A stretch of DNA of 34,915 nt from positions 1 to 34,915 of the forward strand of contig JAAOZY010000223.1 in the NCBI GenBank assembly GCA_012274205.1, read 5' to 3'. Shown piece after piece: positions 1-6,619 of the stretch. A program made the translations under genes and the position numbers. This stretch comes from Betaproteobacteria bacterium. GTDB lineage: Bacteria > Pseudomonadota > Gammaproteobacteria > Burkholderiales > SG8-39. Below the pieces are notes generated by a model. The model did no database searches. It was not told the DNA's origin and saw only the letters and a list, made by a program, of their open reading frames with translations. Position 1 is the first letter of the stretch; the number at the start of each line of letters is the position of its first letter.

Positions 1-324
1 GCGAGCAAGGAAGTGCCGCGGCGCCTGCTGCACCCGCGGCGCAAAACCATAGGCGTGCGCGTGCCCGAGCATGCGGTGGCGCAGGCGCTGCTGGCACAAC
101 TGGGCGAGCCGCTGCTCTCGGCGACGCTGATCCTGCCGGGGGATGCACAGCCGCTCAACGACGGCGAGGAGATCCGCGTGCGCCTGCAACATGCGCTCGA
201 CCTGGTGCTCGACGCCGGCTCCTGCGGCGTCGAGCCGACCACGATGGTCGACCTGACCGGCGGCGCGCCGGAATTGATAAGACTGGGCAAGGGCAGCATC
301 GAGCCGTTCGGGCTCGATGCCTGA
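1..324 (+). CDS. yciO: YciO/Sua5/YrdC-family protein, C-terminal part
   Basis: The window opens inside this gene; about 107 C-terminal codons are present in the frame starting at base 1. The visible stretch (VPRRLLHPRRKTIGVRVPEH, then a segment with LLSATLILPG, then EPTTMVDLTGG and a final RLGKGSIEPFG) matches the end of the YciO branch of the Sua5/YrdC/YciO family as I know it. Sua5/YrdC proteins make threonylcarbamoyl-AMP for tRNA t6A synthesis; the role of the YciO branch is less certain, so the catalytic assignment is by family only. The stop lies 36 bp before the next gene on the same strand. The 5' end is cut by the window edge, not broken. Confidence 0.85.
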   Translation, partial: ASKEVPRRLLHPRRKTIGVRVPEHAVAQALLAQLGEPLLSATLILPGDAQPLNDGEEIRVRLQHALDLVLDAGSCGVEPTTMVDLTGGAPELIRLGKGSIEPFGLDA

Positions 325-327
325 GTC

Positions 328-336
328 TGATAAAAT
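328..336 (+). promoter_or_regulatory. Extended -10 promoter candidate before the M50 protease gene
   Basis: TGATAAAAT has an extended -10 shape (TGn followed by TAAAAT at 331-336) in the 36-bp gap after yciO. No good -35 hexamer is seen 16-18 bp upstream. A start near 343 would leave a leader of about 18 nt before the protease ATG. It could serve the protease-trpS-scpA-scpB-rluB run. Inference from sequence only. Confidence 0.4.
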
Positions 337-360
337 TGCTGTTTTTGCATCGCCGGGCCA

Positions 361-1011
361 ATGGAATTCAATCTAGTTCAGAAAATCGCCATTTATGCAC
401 TGCCCGTGATCTTCGCGATCACCCTGCATGAAGCGGCGCACGGCTACGTCGCAAGGCATTTCGGCGACAACACCGCTTATGTGCTGGGGCGCGTGAGCCT
501 GAATCCGCTGCGCCATATCGACCCGGTCGGCACTGTGCTGGTGCCGCTGCTCATACTGCTGACGACAAGTGGAGCGTTTTTGTTCGGTTGGGCCAAGCCG
601 GTGCCGGTAGACTTCGGCGGACTGCGCCATCCCAAGCGCGACATGCTGTGGGTGGCGGCGGCCGGTCCGCTCGCCAATCTGTCGATGGCGCTGCTGTGGG
701 CGCTGGCGTACAAATTCGCACTGCTGGTGCCGCAAAACATGTTTTCCGAACCGATGCGGCTGATGGCAGGAGCGGGCATCACGGTAAACCTGGTGCTGAT
801 GCTGCTAAACCTGCTGCCGATTCTGCCGCTGGACGGCGGGCGCATCGCGGTGAGTCTGCTGCCGAACCACTTGTCCTACGCCTATTCGCGCATGGAGCCC
901 TACGGATTCCCGATACTGCTGCTGCTGTTATTCACCCATTTACTCGACGCGATCCTCAACCCGATGCTGAACGCGTCGATCCAGGTGATCGCAACTATTT
1001 TTCAACTCTAG
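361..1011 (+). CDS. Site-2-protease-like M50 family membrane metalloprotease
   Basis: A 216-residue polytopic membrane protein of the peptidase M50 (site-2 protease) family. The zinc-binding HExxH motif is HEAAH at residues 23-27, inside the first hydrophobic segment. The second conserved motif NLLPILPLDGGR lies at about 150-161 and supplies the third metal ligand, Asp158. Members cleave substrates within the membrane; this short form without a PDZ domain is the common rseP-unrelated type found beside trpS, and its substrate is not known. The gene begins 36 bp after yciO and ends 12 bp before trpS, so it probably shares a transcript with trpS and scpAB. No strong Shine-Dalgarno is seen before the ATG. 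All metal-binding residues are present, so it should be active. Confidence 0.9.
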   Translation: MEFNLVQKIAIYALPVIFAITLHEAAHGYVARHFGDNTAYVLGRVSLNPLRHIDPVGTVLVPLLILLTTSGAFLFGWAKPVPVDFGGLRHPKRDMLWVAAAGPLANLSMALLWALAYKFALLVPQNMFSEPMRLMAGAGITVNLVLMLLNLLPILPLDGGRIAVSLLPNHLSYAYSRMEPYGFPILLLLLFTHLLDAILNPMLNASIQVIATIFQL

Positions 1012-1023
1012 GAATCCGAATAA

Positions 1024-2226
1024 ATGTACGAGCAACGCGTCGTCTCCGGGATGCGCCCCACCGGGAGCCTGCACCTGGGCCATTTTCACGGCGCTCTCAA
1101 GAACTGGGTCAAGCTGCAAAGCGAATACCCCTGCCTGTTTTTCGTTGCCGACTGGCATGCGCTGACCACGCACTACGACACGCCGGAAGTGATCGAGCAG
1201 ACAGTGTGGGATATGGTGATCGACTGGCTCGCCGCCGGCATCGACCCGGCGCGCGCGACTCTGTTCATCCAGTCGCGCGTACCGGAACACGCGGAGCTGC
1301 ACACCCTGCTGTCGATGATCACGCCGCTGGGCTGGCTGGAGCGGGTGCCGAGCTTCAAGGATCAGCAGGAAAAGCTCGCCGACCGCGATCTCGCCACTTA
1401 CGGCTTCCTCGGCTATCCGCTGCTGCAGAGCGCCGACATCCTCATGTACCGCGCGGCCTGGGTGCCGGTGGGCGAGGACCAGGTGCCGCACGTCGAACTC
1501 ACGCGGGAGGTGGCGCGCCGCTTCAACCACATTTTCGGGCGCGAGCCGGGTTTCGAGGACAAGGCCAAGGCGGCGGTGAAAAAGCTCGGCAGCCGCAAAG
1601 CCCGGCTGTACAACGAATTGCGCACGCGCTATCAGGAGCAGGGCGACGAGGCCGCGCTGCAGGCGGCGCGCGCGCTGTTGAACGAGCAGCAGAACCTGTC
1701 GATGGGCGATCGCGAGCGGCTGTTCGGCTACCTCGAAGGCGGCGGGCGCATGATCCTGGCCGAGCCGCAGGCGCTGTTGACTGAGTCGGCCAAGCTGCCG
1801 GGTCTGGACGGACAGAAGATGTCCAAGTCCTACAACAACACCATCACCCTGCGTGAGGACGCCGCGAGCGTGACCAAGAAGCTGCGTACCATGCCCACCG
1901 ATCCGGCGCGGGTGAAGCGCAGTGATCCGGGTGATCCGGAGAAATGTCCGGTGTGGCAGCTGCACCTGGTGTATTCGGACGAGAAGACCAGGGATTGGGT
2001 GCAGCAGGGCTGCAAGAGCGCCGGTATCGGCTGCCTCGAGTGCAAGCAGCCGCTGATCCAGGCTATCCTGGCGGAGCAGGCGCCGATGCGCGAGCGCGCG
2101 CAGCGCTACCTGGACGATCCGACCCTGGTCAGGAGCATCGTCGCCGACGGCTGCGAAAAAGCGCGCACGCTTGCGGCCGAGACCATGCGCGACGTGCGCG
2201 AAGCCATGGGGCTGAACTACTCGTGA
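1024..2226 (+). CDS. trpS: Tryptophanyl-tRNA synthetase
   Basis: Charges tRNA-Trp with tryptophan using ATP in the cytoplasm; class Ic aminoacyl-tRNA synthetase. The class I signatures are both present: the HIGH-like LHLGH near residues 16-20 and KMSKS at 265-269. At 400 residues it is longer than the about 330-residue E. coli enzyme; the extra length sits between the Rossmann fold and KMSKS (charged helical region about 165-245), which fits the long TrpS form common in betaproteobacteria. It lies 12 bp after the protease gene, and its TGA overlaps the proposed GTG of scpA (GTGA, 4-bp overlap), which suggests translational coupling. Confidence 0.96.
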   Translation: MYEQRVVSGMRPTGSLHLGHFHGALKNWVKLQSEYPCLFFVADWHALTTHYDTPEVIEQTVWDMVIDWLAAGIDPARATLFIQSRVPEHAELHTLLSMITPLGWLERVPSFKDQQEKLADRDLATYGFLGYPLLQSADILMYRAAWVPVGEDQVPHVELTREVARRFNHIFGREPGFEDKAKAAVKKLGSRKARLYNELRTRYQEQGDEAALQAARALLNEQQNLSMGDRERLFGYLEGGGRMILAEPQALLTESAKLPGLDGQKMSKSYNNTITLREDAASVTKKLRTMPTDPARVKRSDPGDPEKCPVWQLHLVYSDEKTRDWVQQGCKSAGIGCLECKQPLIQAILAEQAPMRERAQRYLDDPTLVRSIVADGCEKARTLAAETMRDVREAMGLNYS

Positions 2227-3080
2227 TCGAAGCTACGGCAACAGGCGACGCAGTACCGGATGCGGCCGCGGCCGCGTCCGGCGTGCCCCCGCACGCGGCC
2301 GATGCGCGGGTTGCGACCGTGCGCGGCGAAGCCCTGCTCGAGATGCCGGCCGATCTGTACATTCCGCCGGACGCGCTGGAGGTGTTCCTGGACACCTTCG
2401 AGGGCCCGCTCGATCTGCTGCTTTACCTGATCCGCAAGGCCAATATCGACATCCTCGATATCCCCATGGCGCGCCTGACCGAGCAGTATCTGGAATACGT
2501 GGAGCTGATGCGCCGGCGCAATCTGGAGCTCGCCGCCGAGTACCTGCTGATGGCGGCGCTGCTGATGGAAATCAAGTCGAGGATGCTGCTGCCGCGCCCG
2601 CGCGCCTTGCGCGAAGAGGAAGAGGATCCGCGCGCCGAGCTGGTGCGCCGCCTGATGGAATACGAGAACATGAAGCTCGCCGCGCACAAGCTCGACGCGC
2701 TGCCGGTGCTGGGGCGCGATTTTCTTGCGGTGGAGGTGTGGATAGAACAGGCGGCGGTGCAGCGCCTGCCGCAGGTGCGCAGCGAAGACCTGATCGCTGC
2801 ATGGCAGTCGCTGCTGATGCACGCGCGCATGACCCAGCACCACAAGGTGACGCGCGAGGAGCTGTCGGTGCGCGAATTCATGTCCGCCATGCTGCGCCGG
2901 CTGCACAGCGGCCAGTTCGCCGAATTCACCTCCCTGTTCGAGGTGGGCAAAGGCGTTGCGGTAGTCGTGGTGAGCTTTCTCGCGCTGCTCGAACTGGTGC
3001 GCGAAAGCCTGATCGAAGTGACCCAGTCCGAGCCCTATGCTCCCATCTACGTAAAGCTTGCCCATGCTCAATCCGAATGA
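2223..3080 (+). CDS. scpA: Segregation and condensation protein A (kleisin)
   Basis: ScpA is the kleisin subunit that joins the SMC heads and binds ScpB in the bacterial condensin complex that compacts and segregates chromosomes. The N-terminal kleisin signature FEGPLDLLLYLIRKANIDI is clear, followed by acidic/helical linker and a C-terminal winged-helix region. Two starts are possible: GTG at 2223 overlapping the trpS stop (285 residues, with an Ala-rich 40-residue leader) and ATG at 2343 (245 residues), which begins just before the conserved domain. I chose the GTG because of the tight overlap, but the ATG is a real alternative. The end overlaps scpB by 17 bp. No smc gene is in the window. 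Confidence 0.9.
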   Translation: MIEATATGDAVPDAAAAASGVPPHAADARVATVRGEALLEMPADLYIPPDALEVFLDTFEGPLDLLLYLIRKANIDILDIPMARLTEQYLEYVELMRRRNLELAAEYLLMAALLMEIKSRMLLPRPRALREEEEDPRAELVRRLMEYENMKLAAHKLDALPVLGRDFLAVEVWIEQAAVQRLPQVRSEDLIAAWQSLLMHARMTQHHKVTREELSVREFMSAMLRRLHSGQFAEFTSLFEVGKGVAVVVVSFLALLELVRESLIEVTQSEPYAPIYVKLAHAQSE

Positions 3081-3669
3081 AGCCAGGACCATACTCGAAA
3101 CTGCGCTGCTGGCGGCGCAGGAGCCGCTCACGCTGGCCGAATTGAAGCGCCTGTTCGAGGAGGAAATAGGGGCGGACACGCTGCGCCGCCTGCTCGACGA
3201 GTTGCGCGAGGCCTGGCAGGGGCGGGGGGTTGAGCTGGTCAATCTGGCGAGCGGCTGGCGCTTTCAGACCCGGCCCGAATTCCAGCAGTACCTGGAGCGC
3301 CTGTCGCACGACAAGCCGCCGCGCTACTCGCGTGCGGTGATGGAAACGCTTGCGATCATCGCCTATCGCCAGCCGGTGACGCGCGGCGACATCGAGGACA
3401 TCCGCGGCGTGACCGTAACCAGCAACGTGATCAAGAGCCTGGAGGCGCGCGGCTGGATCGACACGGTGGGGTATCGCGACGTACCGGGCCGGCCGGCGCT
3501 GTATGCGACCACCAAGAATTTTCTCGACGACCTGGGCCTGCGTTCCCTGCAGGAATTGCCACCGCTTGAACAGATAAGCAGCACACTCGATCTTGCACCG
3601 CACACCTCCCCAGAAGAAGCGCCGGGCGCAACCGCTGAGACCGCCGCTCCGGCCGCCGCAGCCGACTAG
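3064..3669 (+). CDS. scpB: Segregation and condensation protein B
   Basis: ScpB forms a dimer of winged-helix domains that binds the kleisin ScpA and regulates SMC ATPase activity. Typical features are the N-terminal LEALLLAAQEPLT-like helix (here LETALLAAQEPLTLAELK), the core SRAVMETLAIIAYRQPVTRGDIEDIRG motif, and YATTKNFLDDLGL near the end. The ATG at 3064 is preferred over the in-frame TTG at 3058. The last 28 residues are Ala/Pro/Glu-rich, probably disordered, and overlap the N-terminal coding region of rluB in another frame for 77 bp. 201 residues is normal for the family. Confidence 0.93.
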   Translation: MLNPNEARTILETALLAAQEPLTLAELKRLFEEEIGADTLRRLLDELREAWQGRGVELVNLASGWRFQTRPEFQQYLERLSHDKPPRYSRAVMETLAIIAYRQPVTRGDIEDIRGVTVTSNVIKSLEARGWIDTVGYRDVPGRPALYATTKNFLDDLGLRSLQELPPLEQISSTLDLAPHTSPEEAPGATAETAAPAAAAD

Positions 3670-4516
3670 CGCGGTCGCGCCGCAGGCCACTGCGCCGGCG
3701 GCCACCGACAAGCTGCAGAAGGTGCTCGCAGGCGCCGGGCTCGGCTCGCGCCGCGAAATGGAGCAATGGATCGCCGCGGGCAGGGTCAGCGTCAATGGTG
3801 TGGCGGCCGGGATCGGGACGCGCGTCAGCGCGCTCGACCGGGTGCAGGTCGACGGCAGGCCGCTGCGCCTGCCGCGCAGCGGCGCGGCGCGTGTGCTGCT
3901 CTATCACAAGCCCACCGGCGAAATCGTCAGCCGCGACGACCCGGAAGGGCGTCCCGAGGTATTCGACAAATTGCCGCGCCTGCGCGGCGCCAAATGGATC
4001 GCGGTGGGGCGGCTGGATTTCAACACCAGTGGATTGCTGATTTTCACCACCTCGGGCGAGCTCGCCAACCGCCTGATGCATCCGCGCCACGCAATCGAGC
4101 GCGAGTATGCGGTGCGCGTGCTCGGGCAGCTGAGCGAGGAGCAGATGCAGTCCCTGCGCAGCGGGGTACAGCTCGAGGACGGGGCGGCGCACCTGGATAT
4201 CATCGAAGACGCGGGCGGGCAGGGCAGCAACCACTGGTACAACGTGACGCTGTCCGAAGGCCGCAACCGCGAGGTGCGGCGCCTGTTCGAGGCCCTGCAC
4301 CTGACCGTGAGCCGCCTGATGCGCGTGCGCTACGGTCCGCTCAACCTGCCCTCGCACCTGAAGCGCGGCCAGATGCACGAACTCGACGAAGCCGAAATCG
4401 CCCGCCTGCTCGCCGCGCTGGAGTTCCAGCCACAGGCGGCGCCGTCCAGGCCCAGGTCGACGCGCGCGCGGCCGGCGCGCGGGCAGGACGCAGGCAGGCG
4501 TCGCGTGCGCCGATAG
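3593..4516 (+). CDS. rluB: 23S rRNA pseudouridine synthase, RsuA/RluB family
   Basis: Modifies a uridine to pseudouridine in 23S rRNA (position 2605 in E. coli for RluB). An S4 RNA-binding domain begins at KLQKVLAGAGLGSRREMEQWI (about residues 42-62) and is followed by the catalytic domain with GRLDFNTSGLL; Asp142 is the expected nucleophile. The late motif EGRNREVRRLFEAL is also typical. No ATG or GTG lies upstream of the S4 domain in frame, so the TTG at 3593 is the best start. It gives a basic Pro/Arg-rich tail of about 40 residues overlapping scpB by 77 bp. A basic Pro/Arg-rich C-terminus after residue 280 looks disordered. The neighbourhood scpA-scpB-rluB is conserved in many bacteria. 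Confidence 0.92.
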   Translation: MHRTPPQKKRRAQPLRPPLRPPQPTSAVAPQATAPAATDKLQKVLAGAGLGSRREMEQWIAAGRVSVNGVAAGIGTRVSALDRVQVDGRPLRLPRSGAARVLLYHKPTGEIVSRDDPEGRPEVFDKLPRLRGAKWIAVGRLDFNTSGLLIFTTSGELANRLMHPRHAIEREYAVRVLGQLSEEQMQSLRSGVQLEDGAAHLDIIEDAGGQGSNHWYNVTLSEGRNREVRRLFEALHLTVSRLMRVRYGPLNLPSHLKRGQMHELDEAEIARLLAALEFQPQAAPSRPRSTRARPARGQDAGRRRVRR

Positions 4517-4561
4517 GCGGCCGAAAACGTGTAAATATCTCATAGCCAAGGACAAAATGAA

Positions 4562-4590
4562 TTGTTCCGGGCATATTTTTCTGCTATAGT
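4562..4590 (+). promoter_or_regulatory. Sigma70-type promoter for the rimP-nusA-infB operon
   Basis: TTGTTC at 4562-4567 and TATAGT at 4585-4590 are separated by exactly 17 bp, in the 133-bp gap after rluB. Expected start near 4597, giving a leader of about 50 nt that holds the hairpin at 4618-4639. This is one of the best promoters in the window. Confidence 0.75.
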
Positions 4591-4617
4591 TTCGGTCTGT
4601 TGAATGTATTCGGCGGG

Positions 4618-4643
4618 ATGGGCGGTCAGCCCATTTTTTATTT
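4618..4643 (+). terminator. Leader terminator/attenuator hairpin just before rimP
   Basis: ATGGGC (4618-4623) pairs with GCCCAT (4629-4634) around a 5-nt GGTCA loop. It is followed directly by a T run that continues to 4639, then ATTT. It lies between the rimP promoter and the rimP start, so transcription must read through it to reach nusA. Rho-independent-terminator-like leaders before rimP-nusA have been described in other proteobacteria (rimP leader class). That this one is regulatory is inference. Confidence 0.65.
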
Positions 4644-4649
4644 GTGGCG

Positions 4650-5105
4650 ATGGAACTGCAGGCCTTGCTGGAAAAAACGGTCGATGGGCTTGGTTATGAG
4701 CTCGTCGACACCGAACTGTCGAACCGCGGCCGCATGCTGCGCATATTCATCGACAAGCCGGCGGCCGGGCCGCAGGGCGCCGGCGGGGTGACCGTCGATG
4801 ACTGCGCCCGGGTCAGCAACCAGCTGGCGCGCGTGCTGGAGGTGGAAGACGTCGATTACGACCGGCTCGAGGTGTCTTCGCCGGGGCTGGATCGGCCGCT
4901 GAAGAAAGCGGCCGATTTTGCGCGTTTTGCCGGGGAGCAGGCGCGCCTGACGCTGCGGGTGCCGCTTGCCGGCCGGCGCAATTTCACCGGGGTGATGCGC
5001 GCAGTTGCCGAGGGCAAGCTGCAGCTGGAAACGGAGAGCGGTATGGTCAGCCTGGATCTGGCCAATATCGACAAGGCGCGCCTGGTGCCAAGGATCGAAT
5101 TTTGA
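4650..5105 (+). CDS. rimP: Ribosome maturation factor RimP
   Basis: RimP assists maturation of the 30S subunit, acting around ribosomal protein S12. The product has the family pattern: LLEKTVDGLGYELVDTELS at the start, then VTVDDCARVSNQLARVLEVED, the hallmark YDRLEVSSPGLDRPLKKAADFARF, and a C-terminal LDLANIDKARLVP. About 151 residues, normal for the family. A GTG at 4644 in frame adds two residues and is nearly as good; neither has a clear Shine-Dalgarno because the terminator-like T run sits right before it. The gene heads the operon and ends 17 bp before nusA. Confidence 0.95.
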   Translation: MELQALLEKTVDGLGYELVDTELSNRGRMLRIFIDKPAAGPQGAGGVTVDDCARVSNQLARVLEVEDVDYDRLEVSSPGLDRPLKKAADFARFAGEQARLTLRVPLAGRRNFTGVMRAVAEGKLQLETESGMVSLDLANIDKARLVPRIEF

Positions 5106-5122
5106 AGTTGGAGGTGCAGTAA

Positions 5123-6610
5123 ATGAGCCGTGAGATTTTGCTGCTGGTGGACGCCCTGTCGCGCGAGAAGAACGTTAACAAGGACGTGGTCTTCGTCGCG
5201 CTGGAAATGGCGCTCGCTTCGGCGACCAAGAAGCGCTTCAGCGACGATGCCGACGTGCGCGTCGCCGTGGACCGCGAATCCGGAGAATTCGAATCGTTCC
5301 GCCGCTGGCTGGTCGTGGCCGACGAGGCCGTGGAGAACGCGGCGCAGCAGATTCCGCTGTCCGAGGCGATCAAGCAGCATGCCGACATCCAGCTTGAGGA
5401 ATATATCGAAGAGCCGCTGGAGCCGATCGAATTCGGCCGCATCGGCGCGCAGGCGGCGAAGCAGGTGATCCTGCAGAAGATCCGCGACGCGGAGCGCGAG
5501 CAGATCCTGCAGGATTTCCTCAGCCGCGGCGAGAAACTGGTGACCGGCACGGTAAAACGCATCGAGCGCGGCAATGCCGTAATCGAGTCCGGGCGCATCG
5601 AAGCGGTGCTGCCGCGCGACCAGATGATTCCGAAAGAGAACCTGCGCGTCGGCGACCGCGTGCGCGCGCTGCTGCTGCGCATCGATCGCAATATCCGCGG
5701 CCCGCAGCTGGTGCTGTCGCGCACCGCGCCCGAATTCATCATCGAACTGTTTCGCCTGGAAGTCCCGGAGATCGAGGAGAACCTGCTCGAGATCAAATCC
5801 GCGGCGCGCGACCCGGGCGTGCGCGCCAAGATCGCGGTGCACACCAACGACAAGCGCATCGACCCGATTGGCACCTGCGTCGGCATGCGCGGCTCGCGCG
5901 TGCAGGCGGTGACCGGCGAACTCGGCGGCGAGCGTGTCGACATCGTGCTGTGGTCTGCCGATCCGGCGCAGTTCGTCATCGGTGCGCTGGCGCCTGCGGA
6001 CGTGTCGAGCATCCTGGTCGATGAGGAGCGGCACAGCATGGACGTGGTGGTGGATGAGGCCAATCTCGCCATCGCCATCGGCAGAAGCGGCCAGAACGTG
6101 CGCCTTGCCTCGGAACTGACCGGCTGGACCATCAACCTGATGAGCGAAGAGGAATCCGCGAAAAAGCAGCAGGAGGAGAGCGCGGGTATACGCAGCACCT
6201 TCATCGAGAAGCTCGACGTCGACGAGGAAGTGGCGGACATTCTGATCCAGGAGGGCTTTTCCTCGCTGGAAGAGGTCGCCTATGTGCCGATCGGCGAAAT
6301 GATGGAAATCGAGGCCTTCGACGAAAACACGGTGAACGAATTGCGCAGCCGCGCGCGCAATGCGCTGCTGGTGCAGGAGATTGCGAGCGAGGAGAAGGTC
6401 GAAGGCGTGGATCCGGACCTGCTGGGGCTGGAGGGTATGGACAGCCATATTGCGGCAAAGCTCGCGGAGTCCGGGGTCAAGACACGCGACGACCTGGCGG
6501 ACCTGGCGGCGGACGATCTGATCGAGATCTGCGCCATGGACGCCGAGCACGCGAAAGCCCTGATCATGAAGGCGCGCGAACACTGGTTCGCGCAAGAGGA
6601 AGGGAAGTAG
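5123..6610 (+). CDS. nusA: Transcription termination/antitermination factor NusA
   Basis: NusA binds RNA polymerase and modulates pausing, intrinsic termination and antitermination. Domains in order: N-terminal polymerase-binding domain (1 to about 125), S1 domain (about 135-200), KH1 with GMRG at 254-257, KH2 with GRSG at 320-323, and two C-terminal acidic helix-hairpin-helix repeats (about 365-415 and 440-490) as in the E. coli protein. 495 residues, full length. Start ATG 5123 has a good Shine-Dalgarno (GGAGGTG at 5110-5116). It sits between rimP and infB as usual, and could act on the terminator-like hairpin in its own leader. Confidence 0.97.
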   Translation: MSREILLLVDALSREKNVNKDVVFVALEMALASATKKRFSDDADVRVAVDRESGEFESFRRWLVVADEAVENAAQQIPLSEAIKQHADIQLEEYIEEPLEPIEFGRIGAQAAKQVILQKIRDAEREQILQDFLSRGEKLVTGTVKRIERGNAVIESGRIEAVLPRDQMIPKENLRVGDRVRALLLRIDRNIRGPQLVLSRTAPEFIIELFRLEVPEIEENLLEIKSAARDPGVRAKIAVHTNDKRIDPIGTCVGMRGSRVQAVTGELGGERVDIVLWSADPAQFVIGALAPADVSSILVDEERHSMDVVVDEANLAIAIGRSGQNVRLASELTGWTINLMSEEESAKKQQEESAGIRSTFIEKLDVDEEVADILIQEGFSSLEEVAYVPIGEMMEIEAFDENTVNELRSRARNALLVQEIASEEKVEGVDPDLLGLEGMDSHIAAKLAESGVKTRDDLADLAADDLIEICAMDAEHAKALIMKAREHWFAQEEGK

Positions 6611-6619
6611 GGGATCAGA

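Noticed and set aside
588..1784. A 398-residue plus-strand frame over the M50 protease and trpS genes
   Set aside because: It is the out-of-frame shadow of two genes with full catalytic motifs.
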